Assembly (NCBI GenBank): GCA_023138975.1
Contig: JAGLON010000031.1
Location: forward strand, 55,199-119,198
Reading direction: 5' to 3'
Length of the DNA stretch: 64,000 nucleotides
Source of the DNA: Candidatus Zixiibacteriota bacterium
GTDB lineage: Bacteria; Zixibacteria; MSB-5A5; GN15; JAAZOE01
In this document: positions 50,699 through 58,987 of the stretch, one piece after another
Layout: each line of letters starts with the position of its first letter
How positions within the stretch are numbered: position 1 is the stretch's first letter
The notes under the pieces: model-generated
Told to the model about the DNA's origin: nothing
What the model saw: the letters and a program-made list of their open reading frames with translations, nothing else
Databases searched by the model: none
Program-made: the position numbers and the translations under genes

Positions 50699-51523
50699 TT
50701 ATTTTAATAGAACTGTTTTTCTAGTTACCGTACCAAATTCTGTTTGTATTTTTATAAAGTATATACCGGTAGGTAATGTCTTGTTATCAAAACCATAACA
50801 ACCCCATATTTCTGTATGATTGCCAGCCTCTCGAAAGCCGTTAACCAGAGTATCAACTATTTGCCCTTGAAAGTTATTAATCAATATTAATACATCAGTC
50901 CCGTGACGCAGATTGTAGGACACATTGTTTGTGGGGCTGAAAGGATTGGAAGGGTTTTCGATAAATCTTGGAGGAAGTATATCATACTGTACTAATTGTG
51001 GGTGCATTAAATAAAGTTTGTGTTCATCTTGTAGAATTGTACCATCATTATTTTTCACTGCGATATCAAAGTTCACGGTGACACTGTCAGGAATTTCGGA
51101 TAATTGGTAGTGGGTTAGTTTTCTGCGTGCCTTAATAATGTAGTTTCCAGCTTTACGGTTGATAGTTGTTTCTTCATTCTCGCCGATGTGAACATCAAGG
51201 GTGTCGTTGCCAATAATTACGTTATAATTGGTCACTTCAAGACTCTGGCTATCGGATTGATAGGGGGCGGAAAGATCGTAATTGTGATAACTTTCAAAGA
51301 TAGATTCCAAAAGATATTTCGTCGTATCTGTTTGGTCGGTGACAATTACCAAATATATACCGAACTTGTAATTGCCGATAGTATCAACAACTTCAAACGA
51401 TTCCTGATGCAGCCAATTGGTGGGCGTATAATCGAGTGACATTTTGGGTTTGCTGGCATAGCATCCGGTGAGGATGAGTACGAGTAGTGAAAGTATGGTA
51501 CCAAATCTGTATCTCTCGGTCAT
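50699..51523 (-). CDS. Lipoprotein with C-terminal type IX sorting-like domain, paralogue 1
   Basis: 274 residues. Lipobox LILTGC with acylation at Cys21. The middle is unrecognised beta-rich sequence (LHQESFEVVDTIGNYKFGIY). The last about 90 residues match FlgD-Ig/sorting domains (NPSNPFSPTNNVSYNL, VLILINNFQGQIVDTL, EIWGCYGFDNKTLPTGIYF, RKTVLLK). A lipid anchor together with a sorting domain is unusual. It is a tandem paralogue of the next gene: both start with YTPTNW/HTPGEW-type mature ends and share the GQIVDT block. Convergent with the VWA gene, 2 bases apart. Confidence 0.75.
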   Translation of the reverse strand: MTERYRFGTILSLLVLILTGCYASKPKMSLDYTPTNWLHQESFEVVDTIGNYKFGIYLVIVTDQTDTTKYLLESIFESYHNYDLSAPYQSDSQSLEVTNYNVIIGNDTLDVHIGENEETTINRKAGNYIIKARRKLTHYQLSEIPDSVTVNFDIAVKNNDGTILQDEHKLYLMHPQLVQYDILPPRFIENPSNPFSPTNNVSYNLRHGTDVLILINNFQGQIVDTLVNGFREAGNHTEIWGCYGFDNKTLPTGIYFIKIQTEFGTVTRKTVLLK

Positions 51524-51554
51524 AGTAGTTCTCTTCTTGTTTTCTGTTTAATAT

Positions 51555-52382
51555 TTACTTCAACAACACCATCTTCTTTGCTATTGTCGTATCAGGTAAT
51601 ATAATTTTATAGAAATAAATCCCTGACGGTAAAGGATTGTTTTCTGAATCCTTAGCATCCCATTCAACACTGTGTATCCCAGCATCTTTGGTATCATTGA
51701 ATACAGTATCGACAATTTGACCCTCGACATTATAGACTATAATTGTAACTGGCATGAAAGACTTTACTTCGAATGAAAAAGTGGTTGTTGGACTAAAAGG
51801 GCTTGTAACCCTGTCCATCGTAGTCCACTTCTTCGAGTAATCTGAGGGCCCTCGGGGATAAATTTGGTTCTTAAGAGTCTGAGAATATTCCTCTCTGGTG
51901 TATGAGTTATCAATAATAGTAATAGTGTACTGCAATTCAAACATTGTCGGTGGAGTATCTAGTTGAAATTCATTTAAGCAAACACTATCCATGACAATAC
52001 GATTGTTCCCAATGTCACGATTTATTTCTACAATGGTATCAATCGAGAGAGGTATTATTAAATCCTGTGAATCATTTACTAAAAACACATTACTAAAACG
52101 AAAACTTGAACTAAGTCTTGGACGTTTATACTTTATGTTATATTTGGTGATAACTTCAAAGGCTGGTGTGAAATTATATGCCCTATTATTTGAATCAAAT
52201 GAATGAGTCATGATAAATCCATACTTGAAATCATCTATGATATTATTCTCAATGTAGTATCCATTACGTTGCCATTCCCCGGGAGTATGGCTATGAGAAT
52301 AATTCGGCCAGCTTGAATAACACCCAGATAATACGATTAGAAATGTTATTACGAAAAGAAATAGTTGTATTCTCTTGGTCAT
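51555..52382 (-). CDS. Lipoprotein with C-terminal type IX sorting-like domain, paralogue 2
   Basis: 275 residues, lipobox VLSGC with Cys21. Paralogue of the preceding product with the same N-terminal plan (HTPGEWQRNGYYIENNIIDD) and the same C-terminal domain (TSPFSPTTTFSFEVKSF, VTIIVYNVEGQIVDT, HSVEWDAKD, LPSGIYFYKI, KKMVLLK). AT-rich codon use, divergent middle region. The two lie 31 bases apart on the minus strand and are probably co-transcribed. Function unknown. Confidence 0.75.
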   Translation of the reverse strand: MTKRIQLFLFVITFLIVLSGCYSSWPNYSHSHTPGEWQRNGYYIENNIIDDFKYGFIMTHSFDSNNRAYNFTPAFEVITKYNIKYKRPRLSSSFRFSNVFLVNDSQDLIIPLSIDTIVEINRDIGNNRIVMDSVCLNEFQLDTPPTMFELQYTITIIDNSYTREEYSQTLKNQIYPRGPSDYSKKWTTMDRVTSPFSPTTTFSFEVKSFMPVTIIVYNVEGQIVDTVFNDTKDAGIHSVEWDAKDSENNPLPSGIYFYKIILPDTTIAKKMVLLK

Positions 52383-52646
52383 GTGAGGGCCTCCATGAGG
52401 TTGTGTAGTGGATTGTACAGAATAATAAACCGATTGTTCCCGTAGAAGATAGTTTTGCAGGTTTGCTAAGTTGGGTCAACACACCCCGCTCCCGCAGAGC
52501 AGGACTATAGGCTGTTGCGTACCACTCTCTAGAGGGGATGTTGATTATACTTCTTGAGCAGAAACTCGGACTTGTCTCTTGATGTCAAACTTTGTAAATT
52601 CTTGCATTAAATTTGATATGAAAAGAAAATGTGAAAGGATGAAGAT

Positions 52647-53792
52647 ATGAATATTGCGGTTGTTGGGGCCGGGTTGATGGGACGAGCGGCAGTATATGAT
52701 CTGGCCGTTAATCCTGATGTGAAGAAAATCGGTCTGTTCGATATTGATTTGAAATTGGCTCGCGAAGTTGGTAAAAAATACGGCAAGGGAAAAAGCGTAG
52801 CCAAAAAGTTCGATGCCGGGAATACCAGAGAAGCCGCAAAACTATTCAAGCAATATGATGCGGTCATCTCGGCTGTTACTTATAAGTACAATCCCGGTCT
52901 GGCCAAGGCGGCTATTAAGGCTAAGGCTCATTTCTTTGATCTGGGCGGCAACAACAGCGCTGTCAATCAGGAATTCAAACTCAGCGGCGAAGCTAAAAAA
53001 GCCGGATTGGTTGTGATTCCCGATTGCGGGTTGGCTCCGGGGATGGTTTCGGTAATAGCGGCGGGCGATATCGCCAAGTTCGATAAACCGGAATCACTGC
53101 ATATACGGGTCGGAGGATTACCTCAGAAACCAAGACTCCCATTAAACTATCAGATGGTGTTTTCTGCCGAGGGGCTTATCAATGAATATTACGAACCGGT
53201 CGTAGCGATTCGCAAGGGAAAGAAAATTACACTGCCGTCAATGACCGATTTAGAATCGCTATCGTTTAAGGGCATCGGTAAACTTGAGGCGTTCACGACC
53301 TCAGGCGGGACATCGACTCTGCCGAAGACGTACGGAAAAATCTTAAAGAACCTCGATTATAAAACCATCAGGTATCCCGGTCATTGTCAGTTGTTCAAAA
53401 TGATGATGGATATCGGGTTGTGCGAATGGGATGCTATTAATGTCGATGGTGTCAAGGTGTCCCCGCGCTCGGTTCTTAAAACTGTGCTCGATAATAATCT
53501 CAGTTTTGGCGAGCCGGATTTGGTGCTCGTACGTGTGACTACTGAGGGGAAAATCAAGGGTAAGAATAAAAAATATATATCGGAAATAATTGACAAGCAG
53601 GATATGAAGACCGGCCTGACGGCGATGATGCGTTGTACGTCGTTCCCGATAACGATAATCGCCTGGATGGCCTGTGCCGGACATATTAAGAAGCGGGGAG
53701 TGGTGCCTCAGGAGAAGGCGGTTGATCCAGAGCTGTTCCGCATGGAGTTGGCCAAGAGAAAGATCAAGCTGACCTCACGATGGGGACGGTAG
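52647..53792 (+). CDS. Saccharopine-dehydrogenase-family enzyme, lysine 6-dehydrogenase-like
   Basis: 381 residues. N-terminal nucleotide-binding motif VVGAGLMGRAAVYDL and family blocks DLGGNNSAVNQEF, GLVVIPDCGLAPGMVSVIA, LHIRVGGLPQKPRLPLNY, EAFTTSGGTSTLPKT and DYKTIRYPGHCQLFK, which match lysine 6-dehydrogenase of Geobacillus more than two-domain saccharopine reductase. It would oxidise L-lysine at the epsilon amine with NAD(P), yielding a semialdehyde or cyclic imine. Carboxynorspermidine or ornithine-type dehydrogenases of the family are alternatives. Preceded by AAAGGATGAAGATATG; followed by a terminator. Confidence 0.75.
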   Translation: MNIAVVGAGLMGRAAVYDLAVNPDVKKIGLFDIDLKLAREVGKKYGKGKSVAKKFDAGNTREAAKLFKQYDAVISAVTYKYNPGLAKAAIKAKAHFFDLGGNNSAVNQEFKLSGEAKKAGLVVIPDCGLAPGMVSVIAAGDIAKFDKPESLHIRVGGLPQKPRLPLNYQMVFSAEGLINEYYEPVVAIRKGKKITLPSMTDLESLSFKGIGKLEAFTTSGGTSTLPKTYGKILKNLDYKTIRYPGHCQLFKMMMDIGLCEWDAINVDGVKVSPRSVLKTVLDNNLSFGEPDLVLVRVTTEGKIKGKNKKYISEIIDKQDMKTGLTAMMRCTSFPITIIAWMACAGHIKKRGVVPQEKAVDPELFRMELAKRKIKLTSRWGR

Positions 53793-53829
53793 GTAGAAAA
53801 GAGCTTATAACTATTTTTATAAATTAGAA

Positions 53830-53861
53830 TAAAGCCTCGCAGATAATATCCTGCGGGGTTT
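53830..53861 (+). terminator. Terminator of the lysine-dehydrogenase-like gene
   Basis: Stem CCTCGCAG/CTGCGGGG with a 7- to 8-base loop and a trailing TTTTT. It ends at the convergent iscX stop. Confidence 0.75.
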
Positions 53862-54062
53862 TTACTTGTCGTTATACTCTTCCAGCCAGGACATCTGGAT
53901 GGCTTCGAGTTTTCCTTCACTCGTTTGGTCCGGCTCACCTTCGAAATCATCAAGCTCCAAAATCATCTTGTGTAGGTCGGTAAAACGAACGTCAAGCGGG
54001 TTCATATCCGGGTGTTTTTTGAACAGCTCAAAGCCGATATCATCAGAATCTATCCAGTCCAT
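53862..54062 (-). CDS. iscX: Fe-S assembly protein IscX
   Basis: Small acidic protein that binds the cysteine desulfurase IscS and iron and modulates Fe-S cluster assembly. 66 residues, aligned with E. coli IscX along the length: the WxDSxxIGxxL region (MDWIDSDDIGFELFKKHPDM), VRFTDLHKMILELDDF and LEAIQMSWLEE. IscX usually sits in the isc operon; here it is a lone gene next to an Rrf2 regulator on the other strand. Weak ribosome site. Confidence 0.85.
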   Translation of the reverse strand: MDWIDSDDIGFELFKKHPDMNPLDVRFTDLHKMILELDDFEGEPDQTSEGKLEAIQMSWLEEYNDK

Positions 54063-54247
54063 CAGTTACTCTTTTTTAAACAGCGTCTTAATCTTAATAG
54101 ATTATAAAAATCTATATTTTAGAAAATATACTGTTAAATTTTGCAAATGGTTGTGTTTTATGGAAAAAAGACTAAAAAAATCCAAAAAAGTATAAAATAT
54201 AATGGAAATATTGGTCGAAGATTACTATGTTAGCGTATATGTATTTA

Positions 54248-54290
54248 ACTATTGGCAAATTTTAGTGTTATAAAATAGTAAACCAATAGT
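54248..54290. promoter_or_regulatory. Inverted repeat between iscX and the Rrf2 gene
   Basis: ACTATTGG (54248-54255) and CCAATAGT (54283-54290), 8-base perfect arms 27 bases apart, in the AT-rich divergent gap 52 bases upstream of the Rrf2 start. A TATAAAATAG stretch lies between the arms. Possible operator for the adjacent Rrf2 protein. Confidence 0.4.
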
Positions 54291-54341
54291 GATTGATACA
54301 GATTTGACGAAAGAAAAACTAAATAAGGGATTCAAACATTT

Positions 54342-54764
54342 ATGCAGTTATCAAGAAAAGCAGACTATGCGCTCCGTGCTGTGGCATATATTTCTCAATT
54401 GAAAAAGGGTGATTTGGCTTCAATAGGAAGAATAGCCAAGGCTCGCGGAATACCGCGAGAATTTTTAGCGAAGATTCTAAAGGAACTGACCCGGGCTGGG
54501 GTGCTTGTCTCATTCCAGGGAGTAACCGGCGGATATCGACTGTCCCGGTTACCGAAAGAGATCACTTTTCTTGATGTGATTGAAGTCATGGAAGGACCGG
54601 TACGGATAAATCTCTGTGTGGACGACCGTCATTGTGCTTGTACAAATGAAAAAAGTTGTGAAATTCGCCCCTTTTTCGTCAAACAGCAGGAGCAGATTAT
54701 CCGCGCGTTTAAGCGTCAGAACTTTGGTGCATTCGCCCATAATAAAATATCGAAGCTTGCTTAG
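54342..54764 (+). CDS. Rrf2-family regulator, probably Fe-S binding
   Basis: 140 residues with the winged-helix motif MQLSRKADYALRAVAYISQL, then ARGIPREFLAKILKELTRAG and QGVTGGYRLSR. Its cysteine cluster is LCVDDRHCACTNEKSCEIRP: C-x5-C-x-C-x5-C. The first, third and fourth Cys give C-x7-C-x5-C, the NsrR spacing. This suggests a 2Fe-2S or 4Fe-4S sensor of NO, oxygen or cluster status. It diverges from iscX, so it is a candidate regulator of that gene. IscR normally has C-x5-C-x5-C, so I avoid that name. Confidence 0.85.
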   Translation: MQLSRKADYALRAVAYISQLKKGDLASIGRIAKARGIPREFLAKILKELTRAGVLVSFQGVTGGYRLSRLPKEITFLDVIEVMEGPVRINLCVDDRHCACTNEKSCEIRPFFVKQQEQIIRAFKRQNFGAFAHNKISKLA

Positions 54765-54790
54765 TTAGATCTATTTAAAATAGAAATCCG

Positions 54791-54833
54791 CAAAGATAAA
54801 TCGCATCTGTTTTTCAGGTGCGATATGTCTTTG
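54791..54833 (+). terminator. Long hairpin after the Rrf2 gene
   Basis: Arms CAAAGA..ATCGCATCTG and CAGGTGCGAT..TCTTTG around TTTTT, with a 3-base internal mismatch, 26 bases past the stop. The trailing T-run is weak, so it may be an attenuator or an mRNA-end structure rather than a strong terminator. Confidence 0.5.
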
Positions 54834-55039
54834 TTCTGCCAGCCTTTTCCTTCTGCTTATTCCTGTTTTTTACCTGATATTTAATATCCTTGAGAATCGC
54901 CGATAGGGGGTTGATTTTATCCGCTCAATTATATATTTTATTTTGGCTTAAGGATTTATATCCGGACAGATGATTCCGGAGTAAACGATATATAACGGTG
55001 GGAATAAATTAATTTTCCATCCGGATTATGGAGTATGTT

Positions 55040-55921
55040 ATGAGTGAAAATAAAGATTTGATGACGGTCAAAATCGGTCTGGCTGAGATGCTGAGGAACG
55101 GTGTAATCATGGATGTTACCAATGCAGAACAGGCCAAGATTGCCGAAGATGCCGGAGCCGTAGCGGTTATGGCTCTGGAACGGGTTCCTTCCGATATCCG
55201 TGCCGAAGGCGGCGTTGCGAGAATGGCTGACCCGATGATTATTGAGAAAATCCAGAAGACTGTCAGTATTCCTGTGATGGCCAAAGTGCGAATCGGTCAT
55301 TTTGCTGAAGCCCAGTTACTTGAGGCTATGAAAGTTGATTTTATCGATGAATCTGAAGTATTGACACCTGCCGATTACGAAAACCATGTTGACAAATTTA
55401 AGTTTAAAATTCCGTTTGTCTGCGGTTGCCGCAATTTATCTGAAGCTCTGCGACGTATCGGTGAGGGTGCTGCGATGATTCGTACTAAGGGCGAAGCAGG
55501 TACCGGCGATGTCTCCGAGGCAGTTCGCCATCTTCGCTTAATCAATCGGCAGATGAAAGAACTTACGGTTTTGAGTAAAGATGAGATTTTTGTCAGAGCC
55601 AAAGAACTTGCCGCACCTCTGCATCTGGTGCAGTATATTGCCGAGCACGGTAAGCTCCCGGTTCCTAATTTTGCCGCTGGCGGTATCGCGACTCCGGCTG
55701 ATGCCTCGCTATGTATGCAGCTCGGTGCCGAGTCGGTTTTTGTGGGTTCGGGTATTTTTAAATCGGAAAATCCACAGCTAATGGCCAAGGCAATTGTTAT
55801 TTCGGTTGCTCGTTTTGACGATCCCAAAGCATTAGTGGAAGTTTCGCGCCATCTGGGAGCAGGAATGAAAGGGCGCAGTGTTGCGTCGATTGATGAATCA
55901 GACCTTTTGCATACCCGATGA
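55040..55921 (+). CDS. pdxS: Pyridoxal 5'-phosphate synthase subunit PdxS
   Basis: Catalytic subunit that makes PLP from ribose 5-phosphate, glyceraldehyde 3-phosphate and ammonia. About 293 residues from ATG 55040, chosen because GGAG lies 7 bases before it; an in-frame ATG at 55028 is less likely. Family blocks are intact: [56 protein letters not shown] with the active Lys, and [17 protein letters not shown] with the second Lys. The ATGA overlap with pdxT couples it to the glutaminase. Confidence 0.97.
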   Translation: MSENKDLMTVKIGLAEMLRNGVIMDVTNAEQAKIAEDAGAVAVMALERVPSDIRAEGGVARMADPMIIEKIQKTVSIPVMAKVRIGHFAEAQLLEAMKVDFIDESEVLTPADYENHVDKFKFKIPFVCGCRNLSEALRRIGEGAAMIRTKGEAGTGDVSEAVRHLRLINRQMKELTVLSKDEIFVRAKELAAPLHLVQYIAEHGKLPVPNFAAGGIATPADASLCMQLGAESVFVGSGIFKSENPQLMAKAIVISVARFDDPKALVEVSRHLGAGMKGRSVASIDESDLLHTR

Positions 55922-56514
55922 GTAAAAAATCGCCAATAATCGGTATTTTGGCACTTCAGGGTGATTATCAAAAGCATACCCAGATTCTCGATAAAATTAA
56001 TGTCAGCTCGGTGGAAGTCCACCGGGCTGAGGATTTTGAGCGAATCGACCGCTTGATAATACCCGGCGGCGAATCTACCGTTATGTTGAAACTTATGAAA
56101 CGACTCGGGCTTGAGGACGCTTTCACAGAGTTTATTAAAAATAAACCGGTATGGGGAACCTGCGCCGGGATGGTTTTGTTAGCCTCTCAGGTAAATAATC
56201 ATTCACAGCAAACGTATGACGCCATAGATATTGTTGTAGACAGAAACGGTTACGGCCGCCAGTATTTTTCATCGGTCGAACCGTCCCTTTTTGAAATGAA
56301 CGGTTTTTGCGAAAAGATTAATCTTGTATTTATCCGGGCACCACGGGTTATTAATGTGGGAAAAGGAGTTCGTACCCTTATCTCATGGAATAATGATCCT
56401 GTGTTTTTATCTCAGAATAATATCTTGGTCTCATCTTTTCATCCGGAATTAACCGGCTCGTCTTTTTTACATGATTATTTTGCGCACAATTTCCAGTCTG
56501 ATGCGTACAAATAA
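55918..56514 (+). CDS. pdxT: Pyridoxal 5'-phosphate synthase glutaminase subunit PdxT
   Basis: Class I glutaminase supplying ammonia to PdxS. 198 residues with [19 protein letters not shown], the nucleophile Cys in [11 protein letters not shown] and the His-Glu pair in [10 protein letters not shown]. Overlaps pdxS by 4 bases. PLP made here is also the cofactor of the cysteine desulfurase on which Fe-S assembly depends. Length is normal. Confidence 0.96.
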   Translation: MSKKSPIIGILALQGDYQKHTQILDKINVSSVEVHRAEDFERIDRLIIPGGESTVMLKLMKRLGLEDAFTEFIKNKPVWGTCAGMVLLASQVNNHSQQTYDAIDIVVDRNGYGRQYFSSVEPSLFEMNGFCEKINLVFIRAPRVINVGKGVRTLISWNNDPVFLSQNNILVSSFHPELTGSSFLHDYFAHNFQSDAYK

Positions 56515-56541
56515 TGATTATATAACGGATGAGAATAAATT

Positions 56542-57447
56542 ATGGAAATCAGATTAAAAAAAATAATGCTGGCTCGACATTACGGCTTCTGTATGGGCGT
56601 AAAGCGAGCCATTAAAATTGCCGAAGAAACCGGTAATACGACCGATAAAGGTCCGGTAAATGTCATCAGTGAAATCGTTCACAATGATTCAGTTGTGCAA
56701 AAACTGGCTGGCGAGGGTGTCGGCACAGTTGCCAAAGTAGAAGGAGCCAGTGTCGGGACAGTTATTGTTTCGGCTCACGGACAGCCTCCGGCGACCTTTG
56801 ATACGGCCAAAAAGCGCGGGTTGAATATCGTTGACGCAACCTGTCCGTTGGTGATAAATATCCATAACATCGTAAAGAAGCTGGTTAATAAGGATTACCA
56901 CATCATTCATTTCGGTGATTTGCACCATGATGAAACCCGAGGTGTTGTCGGGCATATCCCGGAAGGACGTGTTGATGTTATTCGGACAATTGATGAATTG
57001 CGGGGTCTGAAGCCAAATGGCAGAAAATACGCGCTAACGTCTCAGACGACTGCGGGAGTCGGTGATTTTGAAGAAATTAGTAATGAAGCCAAAAGGTTGT
57101 TTCCAAATCTGGAGGTTTTTAATACCATATGCAACGCGACCACTCAGCGCCAGACGGCGGTTATGGAGTTAGCTCCCGATGTTGAAATGGTGCTTGTTGT
57201 CGGTTCAAAAAGCTCGGCCAATTCCAATCGGTTGAAAACTATTTCAGAATCAGTTTATGGTAAGGCATATTTGATAAACTTCTCAACCGACTTTAAGGAT
57301 GAATGGCTGGATGGTATTGAAACGGTAGGGATAACTGCCGGAGCATCCACTCCTGATTTCTTGGTCGAGGACGTTATAAACCGTCTGGTGGAATTATCGG
57401 GTGGGAAGGCTGAGGTAATCCGTCCCGAGAAGAAAAAACGGCGATAG
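56542..57447 (+). CDS. ispH: 4-hydroxy-3-methylbut-2-enyl diphosphate reductase (IspH/LytB)
   Basis: Last step of the non-mevalonate isoprenoid pathway, forming isopentenyl and dimethylallyl diphosphate with a 4Fe-4S cluster. 301 residues. The three cluster cysteines are present: Cys17 in HYGFCMGVKRAI, Cys101 in VDATCPLV and Cys197 in NTICNATTQRQ. The His and Thr of the pocket (VIVSAHG, FGDLHHDETRGV, LTSQTTAG) are also present. It is 28 bases after pdxT with no terminator between, so it may share that transcript. Confidence 0.95.
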   Translation: MEIRLKKIMLARHYGFCMGVKRAIKIAEETGNTTDKGPVNVISEIVHNDSVVQKLAGEGVGTVAKVEGASVGTVIVSAHGQPPATFDTAKKRGLNIVDATCPLVINIHNIVKKLVNKDYHIIHFGDLHHDETRGVVGHIPEGRVDVIRTIDELRGLKPNGRKYALTSQTTAGVGDFEEISNEAKRLFPNLEVFNTICNATTQRQTAVMELAPDVEMVLVVGSKSSANSNRLKTISESVYGKAYLINFSTDFKDEWLDGIETVGITAGASTPDFLVEDVINRLVELSGGKAEVIRPEKKKRR

Positions 57448-57503
57448 CTACTGCTGGTGAGGGCTGATTTAGAAATGCATTGCAATTTACAGTTAGATAG
57501 AAT

Positions 57504-57809
57504 ATGAGTGAAAAGACCTTTATTTGCGTCACGTCAGATATTCCACTGAATGATTATAAGCTGTTTTCAGTTGATGTCATTGATATTATTATTTGTAATA
57601 TCAAGGGACAGTTTTATGGCGTCAGTAATTTTTGTCCGCATAAGGGAGTTGTCCTCAGTCGGGGACCACTTCAGGGAAAATACTTGACCTGCTCAGGGCA
57701 CGGATATCGTTTTGATGTTACAAGTGGTGAATGCCCTGATGATAAGGATCTGGAGTTACCGCGGTTTAATCTAATTCGAGAGGGAGATGCGCTTTACGTA
57801 TCGTTTTGA
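57504..57809 (+). CDS. Rieske-type 2Fe-2S ferredoxin, copy 1
   Basis: Small electron-transfer protein. 101 residues with the full Rieske ligand set: FCPHKG (Cys, His) and CSGHGYRFD (Cys, His), spaced as in bacterial Rieske ferredoxins of dioxygenase or nitrite-reductase type. The surrounding fold (FICVTSDIPLNDYKLF, LELPRF) is normal. Cytoplasmic, no signal peptide. Three bases separate it from a second Rieske gene. Confidence 0.9.
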   Translation: MSEKTFICVTSDIPLNDYKLFSVDVIDIIICNIKGQFYGVSNFCPHKGVVLSRGPLQGKYLTCSGHGYRFDVTSGECPDDKDLELPRFNLIREGDALYVSF

Positions 57810-57812
57810 AAT

Positions 57813-58118
57813 ATGAAGAGGTTCAAGGTCGGTTCAAAAGACTCAATAAAACCGGGATGTGGTATAGCCCTTAATCTCCTGGGGAAAAAGTATGCCGTTT
57901 TTAATATAGATGGAAACTATTACGGTATGGACGGCGCTTGCCGGCACATGAAGGCTGCTTTGGTTAAAGGGAAGATAACAGGCACAATCGTAACCTGCTC
58001 AATGCATGACTGGCAGTATGATATAACCAGTGGCCGGTGCTTGACCGAAGACTGGGCCTCGGTTAACACGTATCCGGTGGAAATAGAAAACGGGATTGTT
58101 TACATAATTATAGATTGA
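57813..58118 (+). CDS. Rieske-type 2Fe-2S ferredoxin, copy 2
   Basis: 101 residues with ACRHMKA and TCSMHDWQYD giving both Cys-His pairs. It is a divergent sister of the preceding protein, not an identical copy. No oxygenase large subunit follows; the next gene is an O-methyltransferase. A chain of two single-domain ferredoxins may serve different redox partners. Confidence 0.9.
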   Translation: MKRFKVGSKDSIKPGCGIALNLLGKKYAVFNIDGNYYGMDGACRHMKAALVKGKITGTIVTCSMHDWQYDITSGRCLTEDWASVNTYPVEIENGIVYIIID

Positions 58119-58127
58119 AGGTGAAGT

Positions 58128-58751
58128 ATGAATTTTAAGGATGTTGATGCCTATCTTTACAAAGTTACACCGGTAAGAGACCCTGTTCTTCAATCAATGG
58201 AGCAATATGCGAGAAAAAACGGATTTCCTATTATCGGACCGCTGGTGGGACGGTTTTTGTATCAGCTTGCTATTATGAACAATGCTAAGAAAGTGTTGGA
58301 ACTTGGCAGTGGATACGGTTATTCAGCCTATTGGTTTTCAAAAGCGATGGGGAAAAACGGAAAAATAATCATGACTGATACCTATGAGCCTAATAAGGAT
58401 CGCGCATTTGATTATTTCAAGAAGGGGAAATTAAAATCGAAGTTTGATTTTCGGATTGGCGATGCTCTGGAAACAGCCCGTGAAATTAAGGGAAAGTTTG
58501 ATATCGTGCTCTGTGATATAGATAAACAGGATTACCCCGAAACGATTGAGATCGCTTCCAGGTTATTAAAAAAGGGTGGTGTCTTTGTTACCGATAATAT
58601 TATCTGGTCAGGCCGGGTATATGATTCGTCGGTCAGGGACAAAGCTACCAAAGGAATCCGTCGATTTACGAAACAGCTATATGCTGACGATAGGTTTTTT
58701 ACAACAGTTTTACCAATCCGCGATGGCGTGGCTTTGGCCATAAAACAGTAG
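58128..58751 (+). CDS. SAM-dependent O-methyltransferase (caffeoyl-CoA/catechol type)
   Basis: 207 residues with the AdoMet motif VLELGSGYGYSAYWFSKAM, GDALETAREIKGKFDIVLCDIDKQDYPE with the metal-binding Asp residues, and GGVFVTDNIIWSGRV. This is the family-3 methyltransferase fold, which methylates catechols or small phenols, including some involved in quinone chemistry. It is 9 bases after the second Rieske gene, so a shared function with the ferredoxins is possible but not shown. Confidence 0.88.
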   Translation: MNFKDVDAYLYKVTPVRDPVLQSMEQYARKNGFPIIGPLVGRFLYQLAIMNNAKKVLELGSGYGYSAYWFSKAMGKNGKIIMTDTYEPNKDRAFDYFKKGKLKSKFDFRIGDALETAREIKGKFDIVLCDIDKQDYPETIEIASRLLKKGGVFVTDNIIWSGRVYDSSVRDKATKGIRRFTKQLYADDRFFTTVLPIRDGVALAIKQ

Positions 58752-58835
58752 TAAAAATAATTTTCATAACTTGAGTTTTACAGTTGTTTTTTTGGAACTT
58801 GATTGTTAAATTTTCGTTACAAAGAGTGTAAAGTG

Positions 58836-58853
58836 TTCGGAGGATATTCCGAA
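58836..58853. promoter_or_regulatory. Inverted repeat upstream of Spx/ArsC-like gene
   Basis: TTCGGA-GGATAT-TCCGAA, perfect 6-base arms, in the 236-base leader region of the gene at 58988. Confidence 0.35.
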
Positions 58854-58896
58854 GACTATTAATAGTAACGGGGCTAGAAAGTATCTTAGAAAAACC

Positions 58897-58939
58897 TTGC
58901 TCAAATTATTTAAATAGATATATTGAAGGCCTTGAGCAA
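58897..58939. promoter_or_regulatory. Second inverted repeat upstream of Spx/ArsC-like gene
   Basis: TTGCTCAA (58897-58904) and TTGAGCAA (58932-58939), 8-base perfect arms, 27 bases apart. It may form a transcript hairpin or be an operator. Confidence 0.35.
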
Positions 58940-58987
58940 CTAATTACACGTAAATTCTATTTAGATATCCTACTAATCGGAGGCTAA

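Noticed and set aside
54342..54764. IscR or NsrR by name
   Set aside because: The Cys pattern fits an Fe-S sensor but spacing is mixed, and the target genes are not established.
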